Below the pieces are notes generated by a model that was not told the DNA's origin, ran no database searches, and saw only the letters and a program-made list of their open reading frames with translations. Of a stretch of 23,921 nt of DNA, positions 1 through 6,149 are shown one piece after another (the first letter of the stretch is position 1; each line of letters opens with the position of its first letter). The position numbers were made by a program, and so were the translations under genes. Source of the stretch: GWB1-54-5 sp035290085 (lineage in GTDB: Bacteria > Patescibacteriota > Gracilibacteria > Peribacterales > Peribacteraceae); NCBI GenBank assembly GCA_035290085.1, contig DATDVK010000042.1, forward strand, positions 1 through 23,921, in the 5' to 3' direction.

Positions 1-67
1 TGTAGTCCGCTTTCAGCGGACGAAGGCCGGAGCTAACCACCCGTAGGGCCAAAAGTGTAGCATACTG
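1..67. other. window-edge segment with a hairpin, unidentified
   Basis: This stretch precedes the secG promoter and I cannot assign it. It holds a perfect 6-bp stem (GTCCGC at 5-10 and GCGGAC at 16-21) with the loop TTTCA. Frame 1 is open to a TAA at 34-36 and frame 2 to a TAG at 44-46, so it may be the last codons of an upstream gene followed by a hairpin. No U-run follows the hairpin, so a classic intrinsic terminator is not supported. Confidence 0.3.
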
Positions 68-96
68 TTGCTTGTATGCGAGCTTCTCCCTACACT
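68..96 (+). promoter_or_regulatory. sigma70-like promoter of secG
   Basis: A -35-like TTGCTT (68-73) is followed after 17 bp by TACACT (91-96). The secG start codon lies only 8 nt beyond the -10 box, so a transcript would begin at or just before the ATG and be essentially leaderless. Confidence 0.5.
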
Positions 97-104
97 CCCT
101 GCCG

Positions 105-314
105 ATGAATATTCTCCACAGCATTGTCTCTGTGCTCCTCGTGTTTGCGATTCTTGTGCAGCACCGTGCATCAGGCCTTTCGGCAACATTCGGTGGCAGC
201 GGTGCTTCCAACTTTGTACAACGCAGAGGGGCGGAAAAAGTAATCTATAAAGCGAGCATTTGGCTCAGCGTCGCTTTTTTTGCGCTTTCTGTTCTCCGGT
301 GGTATATCTACTAA
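105..314 (+). CDS. secG: preprotein translocase subunit SecG
   Basis: This 69-residue protein matches SecG, the small two-span subunit of the SecYEG channel that exports proteins across the inner membrane. An N-terminal membrane segment (about residues 3-20) leads into the conserved cytoplasmic loop, with glutamine, GLSATFGG and a QRRGAEK-like motif around residues 25-45. A second membrane segment (about 48-67) ends at a short tail. Length and order are typical of the family. I chose the ATG at 105 rather than the upstream in-frame ATG at 72, because the extra 11 residues are unlike SecG and the promoter -10 box (91-96) would fall inside them. No convincing Shine-Dalgarno site is visible. The solute-binding protein gene follows 45 bp later and appears to have its own -10 box. 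Assignment is confident. Confidence 0.93.
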   Translation: MNILHSIVSVLLVFAILVQHRASGLSATFGGSGASNFVQRRGAEKVIYKASIWLSVAFFALSVLRWYIY

Positions 315-321
315 GAGTCCG

Positions 322-350
322 ATGATTCCATGGGGAATCTCCGCTATACT
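322..350 (+). promoter_or_regulatory. -10 box before the solute-binding protein gene
   Basis: TATACT at 345-350 lies 9 nt before the ATG at 360. Only a weak -35 (ATGATT, 322-327, 17-bp spacing) is visible. The spacing implies a leaderless transcript, as for secG just upstream. Confidence 0.4.
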
Positions 351-359
351 CTGTAAAGC

Positions 360-2564
360 ATGTTTCGAGTTTTCCGAGTTTTTGCCAAGCACGAACGGAC
401 GATCCTCCTTCTCTTCCTCGTCCTCTTCTTCCTGAGCGCAGCTGTGCTCCTGAGGAGATTTTACGTGGAGAGCACTGTGCTCGTGCCCGATCGCGGGGGA
501 ACGTACATCGAGGGTTCCATCGGTGAGCTCCAGCCTCTCATACCTTGGTTTACCGTCACGAACGACGTGAACCGTGACATTGTCTCACTCGTTTTCGCAG
601 GCCTGCAGAAATACAACCCTGAAACGAGAACGGTTGAAGATGACTTGGGAGTGCTCGATGTTTCACAGGACAATAAGGTTTACACAGTACGTCTCCGGGA
701 GAATCTCGAGTGGCACGATGCAACACCGGAGCATCCGCACCCTGTGGCCGCTGATGATGTTCTCTTTACTTTCCAGTCTATTCAAGACCCGGATTTTCCC
801 AATAGCCTTCTCCATCAGAATTTTCTCGGTGTGACCATTGAAAAAGTAGATGAGCGTACGGTGAAGTTTACACTGGAGAAGCCCTATCGGTTCTTCGCGA
901 GCAATCTGACGCTCGGTCTTGTCCCCAGAGAGCCTTTCGAGGGTGTTCCTGCCGGGAAATTCGACCAGGCGCTCGATTTTGGTTTTGAGCCTGTGGGTGC
1001 CGGTCCCTATGCATTCCGTGGACTCGTGCAGACCGATTTAAGTGTAGAAATTACTCTGGAGCGTTTCTCCAGGCCGCTTGAGCCTTTCTACCATCTCGAA
1101 CGGGTCATCTTCCGTGTCTTCCCGGATTACAACACGCTCCTTTCTGATATCCGTAATCTGGATGGTGTCCGCCTTGTTCCGCGGAATGAGAAGGGAGAGC
1201 CAGTCGTTCCACGGAGCTTCCAGGCAGTAAACTATACGCTCCCGCAGTATGTAGCACTGTTCTTCAATCTCGACCGGGAGATTCTCTCTGACCGTGAACT
1301 GCGTCTCGGTCTGCAGTTGGGAACGAACAAGCAGGCAATCGTCAGTGCTGTGAATGAAATTGTCATTACAGACACTCCTCTCCTGGAAATTGATAACGCT
1401 GACTGGCGGTACCAGTTTGATCCTCTACTGGCACAGGGTGCCCTCTTCTCCTCGGATTGGCATCTCCCCGAGAAGGTTCGCCTCCAGCGCCTCCTGGAAC
1501 TATGGGAAGCAAACAGCGTCGGTCCCCTCTCCATGGAGCCGATAGTGTACTTGGATACAGGTGCTTCGCTCATAGTGACCGGCTCACTCCTGGATGTGCA
1601 GGTAGGAGCAAAGCTCAATGACATACCTATTGAAGCTGCCACACAAACAGGTACTTGGCGCGTGGCACTTCCAACGCACGGTGGGACAGGGAGTATCAGG
1701 CTGGGGAATAACCTCCTCCGCCTGGAAGACCCGAAGAAGGGTATCGTTGATTCATTCTACATCTGGAGAACAACCAATCCCCGAGACTACAAACTGGCCT
1801 CACTGGAGCAGAAACTTCTTGAACAGTTCCTAGCTTCCCGAGCGGAAATTCTCCCTCCCGAAGAGAGAATCATGGTTTCTGATCTCTATCTTGAGAAAGG
1901 GTTCCTCAGGCGCCGGCTCTCCACCGATCCCACGGACATCCGTGTCAACGACAGGGGGGAAAAGCTCTCTCTCAGACTTCTCACAAGCAGCCGCCCTCCG
2001 CAGTACAAAGAGATAGCGGAAGAAATTCAGAGGCAGTGGGCACAGCTTGGAGTGCATGTCGGCATCGAGATACCAGAGCAGCGGTCCGAATTTGAAGAGA
2101 AGCTCATCAACCGTGATTACGATATTCTGCTGTTCGGCCAATCCCTGCTTGATAATCTTGACAGTTTCCCCTATTGGCACAGCAGTGGCATCCAGCAATT
2201 TACGGGGAAGAGATCCGATCTCCGCATCGATGCCTACAATCTTTCCCAGTATTCCTCTCTCAAAGCGGATTCTCTGCTCGAAGTGATACGGGAAGCGAAG
2301 GACAGCAAAGAGCAGGAAGAAGCTCTGCAGGATCTCGAGGAAGTCCTCAAGCAGGACGTACCGGCCATCTTTCTGTACTCCCCTCTCTACACGTTTGCCT
2401 ACAATTCCCGCCTGAATGGAGTGCGTTTAGGAAGGCCTTCACTGCATTCGGACCGCTTCCTCACGCTTCACAGGTGGTACCTGAAGGAGGATCGTGAATT
2501 CATGCCTGGGAAGAGCTGGCTTTCGGTTATCCCCTGGCTTTTCTCCCCCTCTGAATGGCAGTGA
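360..2564 (+). CDS. membrane-anchored family 5 solute-binding protein (ABC peptide transporter type)
   Basis: This 734-residue protein resembles the extracellular binding proteins of Dpp/Opp-type oligopeptide ABC transporters (SBP_bac_5). A basic N-terminus and one membrane segment (about residues 14-32), without a lipobox, suggest anchoring by an uncleaved helix. The family's early pattern follows: a GG-TY-EG strand, a region on full-length binding of 'V..GL..YN', then 'Y.VRLR.NL.WHD', 'ADDVLFTF' and 'VGAGPYAF'. The late lobe is seen near residues 535-575 (EEIQRQWAQLGV) and at 'YDILLFG'. Between the two, about residues 390-470, sits an extra beta-rich stretch that looks like an inserted Ig-like domain and makes the protein longer than the usual 500-600 residues. 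No permease or ATPase genes are adjacent, so the transporter partners must be elsewhere or absent. The ligand cannot be predicted. Family is confident, specificity unknown. Confidence 0.85.
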   Translation: MFRVFRVFAKHERTILLLFLVLFFLSAAVLLRRFYVESTVLVPDRGGTYIEGSIGELQPLIPWFTVTNDVNRDIVSLVFAGLQKYNPETRTVEDDLGVLDVSQDNKVYTVRLRENLEWHDATPEHPHPVAADDVLFTFQSIQDPDFPNSLLHQNFLGVTIEKVDERTVKFTLEKPYRFFASNLTLGLVPREPFEGVPAGKFDQALDFGFEPVGAGPYAFRGLVQTDLSVEITLERFSRPLEPFYHLERVIFRVFPDYNTLLSDIRNLDGVRLVPRNEKGEPVVPRSFQAVNYTLPQYVALFFNLDREILSDRELRLGLQLGTNKQAIVSAVNEIVITDTPLLEIDNADWRYQFDPLLAQGALFSSDWHLPEKVRLQRLLELWEANSVGPLSMEPIVYLDTGASLIVTGSLLDVQVGAKLNDIPIEAATQTGTWRVALPTHGGTGSIRLGNNLLRLEDPKKGIVDSFYIWRTTNPRDYKLASLEQKLLEQFLASRAEILPPEERIMVSDLYLEKGFLRRRLSTDPTDIRVNDRGEKLSLRLLTSSRPPQYKEIAEEIQRQWAQLGVHVGIEIPEQRSEFEEKLINRDYDILLFGQSLLDNLDSFPYWHSSGIQQFTGKRSDLRIDAYNLSQYSSLKADSLLEVIREAKDSKEQEEALQDLEEVLKQDVPAIFLYSPLYTFAYNSRLNGVRLGRPSLHSDRFLTLHRWYLKEDREFMPGKSWLSVIPWLFSPSEWQ

Positions 2565-2594
2565 GAAGCCATTTCTCTGCCTCAAACAATTCCG

Positions 2595-2623
2595 TTGACA
2601 AGGGTTCTTTACCCGAGTAGACT
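2595..2623 (+). promoter_or_regulatory. consensus promoter of rplI
   Basis: A perfect -35 TTGACA (2595-2600) is followed after 17 bp by TAGACT (2618-2623), 23 nt before the rplI ATG. The spacer contains a small inverted repeat (GGGT/ACCC). Confidence 0.7.
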
Positions 2624-2646
2624 TTCTCGGCCTTCGAAAAAATCCT

Positions 2647-3093
2647 ATGGAAATTCTCTTACTTGAAGACCTCCCAGGCATCGGAAAAAAGAACGATCTG
2701 CTCATCGTGGGTGATGGTTATGCTATGAATAAGCTCCTCCCGAACCGGATGGCACTCGTTGCAACTCCTACCGTCCGCCGACGGTACGCAGAGCAGATCC
2801 GCCGCCGAGCTATGGAGAAAGCGGCAGAGGTTGCCGCACAGCAGGCTGGTGGTTCCCAGATACAGGGGCAGACGATCACCATTGCCAAGAAAGCGACCAA
2901 GACCGGGAAGCTCTACGCTGCGGTCGCGGAGAAGCTCATTGCGGATGAAATCAAGAAGCAGCTCAAGGTCGCAGTCAAGGAGGATGCCATTACCGTGGCA
3001 GTACCCATCAAGTCTCTCGGTACGCATACAGTGAGCGTGGTGCTTGCAGGCATTGCCCACTCGCTCACCGTCGAGGTGACACAGGAGAAGTAG
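2647..3093 (+). CDS. rplI: 50S ribosomal protein bL9
   Basis: This 148-residue protein is ribosomal protein bL9, which binds 23S rRNA near the L1 stalk base and extends outward, helping frame maintenance. The N-terminal domain carries the family signature: LLEDLPGIGKK at residues 5-15, a DGYAMN-like loop near 23-28, then LLPNRMALVAT. A long charged and alanine-rich central helix spans about residues 42-75, and the C-terminal domain runs from about 75 to 148, so the protein is full length. The ATG at 2647 fits the conserved start (MEILLLED) and the upstream consensus promoter, although no clear Shine-Dalgarno precedes it. It stands alone rather than in the common rpsF-ssb-rpsR-rplI cluster, with tRNA-Ile downstream. 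Its presence is notable because several Patescibacteria lineages are reported to lack bL9. Confidence 0.95.
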   Translation: MEILLLEDLPGIGKKNDLLIVGDGYAMNKLLPNRMALVATPTVRRRYAEQIRRRAMEKAAEVAAQQAGGSQIQGQTITIAKKATKTGKLYAAVAEKLIADEIKKQLKVAVKEDAITVAVPIKSLGTHTVSVVLAGIAHSLTVEVTQEK

Positions 3094-3131
3094 GTTTCGT
3101 ATGTTAGGACGCTGGACTGGATGTCCTGCGC

Positions 3132-3159
3132 TTTCCACGTGCGGTATTTTCGGTACACT
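3132..3159 (+). promoter_or_regulatory. probable promoter of tRNA-Ile(UAU)
   Basis: TTTCCA (3132-3137, four of six matches to TTGACA) is followed after 16 bp by TACACT (3154-3159). The mature tRNA begins 12 nt beyond the -10 box. Confidence 0.5.
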
Positions 3160-3171
3160 GAAGCGTACGGA

Positions 3172-3248
3172 GGGCCAGTAGCTCAGTTGGTTAGAGCTCC
3201 AGACTTATAAACTGGCGGTCGGTGGTTCAAGTCCACCCTGGCCCACCA
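3172..3248 (+). tRNA. tRNA-Ile (anticodon UAU), CCA encoded
   Basis: A full cloverleaf folds here. The acceptor GGGCCAG (3172-3178) pairs with CTGGCCC (3238-3244), the D-stem GCTC with GAGC (3181-3184/3194-3197), and the T-stem GGTGG with CCACC around TTCAAGT. The tail ACCA (3245-3248) is encoded. The anticodon loop CTTATAA (3204-3210) gives anticodon UAU, which reads AUA isoleucine codons directly. The rest resembles normal tRNA-Ile(GAU), whose loop would be CTGATAA, supporting isoleucine identity. The innermost anticodon-stem pair is an A-A mismatch (3203/3211). Most bacteria read AUA with a CAU anticodon modified to lysidine by TilS, so this gene suggests a different decoding strategy. Confidence 0.93.
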
Positions 3249-3304
3249 TTCGTCGCTTCGCACTTCACTCCGTTCAGCGCTTACTCCTCATGGCGAGCCA
3301 TGGG

Positions 3305-3342
3305 GGTTCAAGCTTGTCCTGAGCTTGCGAAGGATCCACCCT
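3305..3342 (+). repeat. tRNA-Ile T-arm-like remnant split by a palindromic insert
   Basis: GGTTCAAG (3305-3312) and TCCACCCT (3335-3342) match the two halves of the tRNA-Ile T-loop and 3' T-stem (3224-3231 and 3232-3239), but are separated by 22 nt (3313-3334). The insert and its edge contain an inverted repeat AAGCT (3310-3314)/AGCTT (3322-3326) and TCCT/AGGA ends, resembling a short palindromic repeat that I recall as widespread in environmental genomes. The remnant is short, so chance similarity is possible. The same arrangement at tRNA-Phe (15883-15938) makes it more credible. Confidence 0.5.
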
Positions 3343-4320
3343 TTAGCCATGCATCGCAGGCCCCTCCAGTATCATCTGGGCTATCTGCCCTCTCGCTTTC
3401 ACTATCTGCATGCGCAGAGGTTTCCGGAAGTCCACTCTTGGCCTGCCTTCGGAGGGTCCGAACCCACGGCTGAGCTGGTACTGGTGCCCCCTGTCGAAGA
3501 ACACGGGGCGCAATCCTTGTGCAATTTGCTCTACTCCCCCCACCTGCGCGTGGATGGAGAACCGGAGTGGGTTCTCTATTTCTCTCACTGAAGTCGGCAT
3601 TTCCGCATCAGCAAGTTTCGAGGCTTCCTGATGTGCCCTTGTGTGCGCCCACAGCGTTCCGGAAGTCATTCCTTTATGGCGTTCCTGAACTTGTTCGTTT
3701 TCATGCTCTGCAAACACCGCATCGATCTCTTTTTCCGTGTACCCGTTCGTCCAGGCAGCCCTCTCTGCGCGTGGATGGATGGGTGTTCCGGAAGGAGAAG
3801 AGGCAACAACATGCATGGTATCGACAATAATGGTTGGGGGAGAAGGTTCCTCAATCGTGCTCTCTATTCTCTTTGTAGTTGTGCGCATCATCTGTGCGAA
3901 ATGAAGCGTGAGGTCTCCCACAGTTGTTTCCCGCGGAGTGAACTCGAAGCAGCCCATTGGTTCTGTTGCATGGGTTCTCGAAGTTCCTTTTATGAGAAGC
4001 TGAAGCTTGCTTGCTCGCTGCGAGATTGCCTCCAGCCACCAGTATGTTTCATCGTTCCCAGGCATTTCACTGTACTGCTTCCCCGTTTCGTCGAGTGCGA
4101 TGTAATACTGCGTGGCTGTTTTGCACTGTGGGAGTGCCCTGAATTCACCGGCACGGTACCCGGGGCTCTCCAGTGCGTGTTCAACCTTCCTTGTTCTGAG
4201 AAACGCGTCAATTTGCTTCAGAACACCGGCAATCCTGCAGGGCTCTATGACGTTTGGCCTGTAGTCATACCTCTCTATCTTCGTCAACGTTGTCTTCTGG
4301 AGGTGGATAGTGGTCTGCAA
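3343..4320 (-). CDS. hypothetical protein (325 residues)
   Basis: I do not recognise this protein. It is soluble-looking, with no membrane segment or signal peptide and a mixture of charged helices and short strands. The region around residues 85-105 (LDETGKQY to ETYWWLEAI) and a histidine- and glutamate-rich stretch near 195-235 stand out, but match no motif I know. The opposite strand also has a long open frame (3631-4359), but that reading is rich in Cys, His and Trp and looks like a shadow. The first possible start is a TTG at 4320, with another TTG at 4287; no ATG lies near the N-terminus. It overlaps the 3' end of the upstream gene by 56 bp, so the pair is probably one transcription unit with coupled translation, or possibly a frameshifted single gene. 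Its stop codon lies against the tRNA-like remnant at 3305-3342. Confidence 0.6.
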   Translation of the reverse strand: MQTTIHLQKTTLTKIERYDYRPNVIEPCRIAGVLKQIDAFLRTRKVEHALESPGYRAGEFRALPQCKTATQYYIALDETGKQYSEMPGNDETYWWLEAISQRASKLQLLIKGTSRTHATEPMGCFEFTPRETTVGDLTLHFAQMMRTTTKRIESTIEEPSPPTIIVDTMHVVASSPSGTPIHPRAERAAWTNGYTEKEIDAVFAEHENEQVQERHKGMTSGTLWAHTRAHQEASKLADAEMPTSVREIENPLRFSIHAQVGGVEQIAQGLRPVFFDRGHQYQLSRGFGPSEGRPRVDFRKPLRMQIVKARGQIAQMILEGPAMHG

Positions 4321-4639
4321 TTTTCATTGCACGGAGCTTTTCTCGAAGAAATTCACTGACTACGTAGACAACGGAGCAGGTCTTCCCATGGATGAGGGCG
4401 CTCACTCTCCCTTTCAGAGTCATCAGGAGCTCAAGGATAGCTTTGGACGGTGTCTTTGAATCGGCATGTACATCAACAAAAACTCGCACAGACCTTGCAT
4501 GCTCGATTCGCTTTCGCTCTTTTCCAAATGTCTGAGTCAGAGTGCTTTGCCTGTCACCCGATGATTCCGGGAGCTCATCTGCATTCACTACAACGTCCAC
4601 TGCAGTTTCTTCGCCTGTAATGTGAATAAATTCGCCCAT
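4265..4639 (-). CDS. hypothetical protein (124 residues)
   Basis: I do not recognise this small acidic protein. The first 45 residues are polar. The middle and C-terminal part (about 48-110) alternates hydrophobic strands (VRVFVDV, VSALI, SVVYVV) with helices (KAILELLMTL, EFLREKLRAM), consistent with a compact alpha/beta fold. The resemblance to STAS-like folds is only impressionistic. The tail is proline- and acid-rich. The ATG at 4639 lies 9 nt after the -10 box of a consensus promoter, so translation is probably leaderless. The 3' end overlaps the next gene by 56 bp. The terminator is TGA followed by C in an AGAGAGG context. The pair probably works together, but its function is unknown. 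Confidence 0.65.
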   Translation of the reverse strand: MGEFIHITGEETAVDVVVNADELPESSGDRQSTLTQTFGKERKRIEHARSVRVFVDVHADSKTPSKAILELLMTLKGRVSALIHGKTCSVVYVVSEFLREKLRAMKIADHYPPPEDNVDEDREV

Positions 4640-4648
4640 GGGGCATGT

Positions 4649-4677
4649 CTTATAATTCCTTTCATGAGGAATGTCAA
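4649..4677 (-). promoter_or_regulatory. consensus promoter with palindromic spacer
   Basis: Read on the minus strand, TTGACA (4677-4672) is followed after exactly 17 bp by TATAAG (4654-4649), 9 nt before the ATG at 4639. The spacer is almost entirely an inverted repeat, ATTCCT (4655-4660) and AGGAAT (4667-4672) around a 6-nt centre, a possible operator for a dimeric regulator. Confidence 0.7.
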
Positions 4678-4771
4678 TGAAAGTTGTCCTTCAAACCCCT
4701 GAGTGGACTCTCTGAAAACGGGCAATTCTCATTGCACCGGAAAACCAAACCGAGGAAAATACAAGGTTACT

Positions 4772-4996
4772 ATGGACTTCGTCGAAGCTTTCCTCGGCTG
4801 GTCTGTTGTCATCGTCCTCCTCGAGTGGATCATGTGGAGAATTTTCTATAAGAAAACAGTCCGCATCTGTTTCCTCACGGAGCCCGATCTCCCTTTCTCC
4901 CGGTACTTCACCATTGGAGCCATGCGGGTGCTCGCTATCCTTCATGCGGCATTTCTCATTGGAGTTATTTCCTTCTTCTACAGCTTCCTATGGTAA
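4772..4996 (+). CDS. small two-span membrane protein
   Basis: This 74-residue protein of unknown function has two hydrophobic segments, about residues 4-22 and 46-70. A short basic and polar loop between them includes a YKKTVR stretch. The longer in-frame start at 4703 adds a polar, unlikely leader, so I use the ATG at 4772, preceded by AAGG about 5 nt upstream. Its final codons overlap the next gene by 7 bp (ATG at 4990 inside the end of this gene), a typical arrangement for translational coupling. A partnership with the adjacent PH-like membrane protein is therefore likely. No homology-based function can be offered. Confidence 0.65.
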   Translation: MDFVEAFLGWSVVIVLLEWIMWRIFYKKTVRICFLTEPDLPFSRYFTIGAMRVLAILHAAFLIGVISFFYSFLW

Positions 4997-5607
4997 TTGC
5001 CAGAGATAGTTCACGGCTGAGCGATCTTGATTTCCAGGGAAAGGATGCTGGAGAGACGTTTCAATTCCAATTTCACCAGCACTGGATACGCATGCTTTGG
5101 CCAGTCGCAAAACTCCTTCTGTGGAACACGGTGATCTTTGGCATCGGATACTCCATATTCTTCATGACGTTCATTGAAGATGATCTCACGCGCCGCCTGG
5201 CGCTCTCTCTTCTGACGCTGTTCTTTGTCCTTGTGTATTTCGAATTCCTTGTCCGCTTCTACCGCTATCTTCTCTATGTGGTGGTTGTGACAGATAAGAA
5301 AGTCCACCGCATCAAGAAAACGCTCATCACACTCGATGACCATCTGAGTGTTGATCTCTGGATGATGCAGGATATCGAGAAGAGCCAGAACGGCATCATG
5401 CAGAATCTTCTTCGCTTTGGAACAATCATCCTTGAAGTGCAGGAAACGGTGATGCGGCTGCATTTCGTACCAAATATTGCAAGTAAGTACGAGCAGATCA
5501 TGTACCTCCGGGAGCAGGCAAGAGCGAAGATGGGGTACTTCGGCGGTGAAGCGAGGAGAGAATTGGAAAAGAAAGAGCCACTGGGAACAAAGGTCACAGC
5601 TATCTGA
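4990..5607 (+). CDS. membrane protein with a bacterial PH-like domain
   Basis: This 205-residue protein has two membrane segments (about residues 36-58 and 68-92), followed by a cytoplasmic domain with the pattern of bacterial PH domains (bPH2/YdbS-like). A strand ends in VVVVTDKKVHRIKK, then come LSVDLWMMQDIEKSQNGIMQNLLRFGTIILEV and LHFVPNIASKYEQI. The 'dI..v...q.gi...l..fG.i' core is characteristic. Such proteins are poorly characterised and are thought to act at the membrane, sometimes with toxin export or stress roles in relatives. The start overlaps the preceding small membrane protein gene by 7 bp, so the two are probably co-translated. The gene converges on the MgtC-like gene with only 11 bp between stop codons and no visible terminator. 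The family call is moderately sure. Confidence 0.7.
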   Translation: MVIARDSSRLSDLDFQGKDAGETFQFQFHQHWIRMLWPVAKLLLWNTVIFGIGYSIFFMTFIEDDLTRRLALSLLTLFFVLVYFEFLVRFYRYLLYVVVVTDKKVHRIKKTLITLDDHLSVDLWMMQDIEKSQNGIMQNLLRFGTIILEVQETVMRLHFVPNIASKYEQIMYLREQARAKMGYFGGEARRELEKKEPLGTKVTAI

Positions 5608-5618
5608 TATCGGACACT

Positions 5619-6104
5619 TCACTTGTCTGTTTTCCCATCCTCCTTCTCCCATTTACTGTTCCGTTCTCTTCCGATAGTTGCGAGGAAATAACTGATGGGT
5701 GAAAGCCCTACGAGCGCGGCAAGGGTGAAGAGCGAAACGAACACAGCAAGTATGTACATTCTTGCACCTACGGCTATGCCGATGGCAGCAACGAGCCAGA
5801 TGTCGGCTGCCGTTGTCAGACCACGCACATCTGTTCTGTTATGAAGAATCACTCCTGCTCCGAGGAAACCAACACCGCTCACAATGGCTGCTATTACATG
5901 AGTAAAATCGATGCGGTCGCTCATTTGAGTGAAGACATCGATTGCGAGGATGGTAATGAGGCAGGAGCTGATCGCGATCACCATACATGTGCGCAAGCCG
6001 GAGGGCTTGCCGGAAATATCCCGCTCTATGCCTGCGAGTGCTCCCAGGAACCCCGCGAGAAGGATTCTGCCGACCATATCTGCTGAAATGCCGAATTGTT
6101 CCAT
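5619..6104 (-). CDS. MgtC/SapB family membrane protein
   Basis: This 161-residue protein carries the conserved N-terminal membrane domain of the MgtC/SapB family. GALAGIERDISGKPSGLRT (residues 21-39) is the signature GxxxGxER region. GVGFLGAGVIL (77-87) and VRGLTTAADIWLVAAIGIAVG (93-113) complete it. Four to five membrane segments are visible. The long cytoplasmic C-terminal domain of MgtC proper is missing; only a polar tail of about 20 residues follows the last segment. This short form is common in bacteria and its function is unclear, though members have been linked to magnesium limitation, ATP synthase control and virulence in pathogens. A TATAAT box lies 16 nt upstream of the ATG. The gene stands 45 bp downstream of the TPR membrane protein gene. 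Confidence 0.88.
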   Translation of the reverse strand: MEQFGISADMVGRILLAGFLGALAGIERDISGKPSGLRTCMVIAISSCLITILAIDVFTQMSDRIDFTHVIAAIVSGVGFLGAGVILHNRTDVRGLTTAADIWLVAAIGIAVGARMYILAVFVSLFTLAALVGLSPISYFLATIGRERNSKWEKEDGKTDK

Positions 6105-6120
6105 GTTGTTTGTTTTAACT

Positions 6121-6126
6121 ATTATA
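6121..6126 (-). promoter_or_regulatory. -10 box of the MgtC-like gene
   Basis: On the minus strand TATAAT (6126-6121) lies in the 45-bp gap after the TPR gene and 16 nt before the ATG. No good -35 is visible at 17 bp, so strength is uncertain. Confidence 0.45.
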
Positions 6127-6149
6127 CACCAAATTCCCCTCTCTGTGTA

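Noticed and set aside
2565..2583. Hairpin GAGAA/TTCTC after the solute-binding protein gene as a terminator
   Set aside because: The stem is only 5 bp and no U-run follows.
3631..4359. Plus-strand open frame of 242 codons
   Set aside because: Its translation is rich in Cys, His, Trp and Phe without any domain pattern, and it lies opposite two better-supported minus-strand genes with a consensus promoter.
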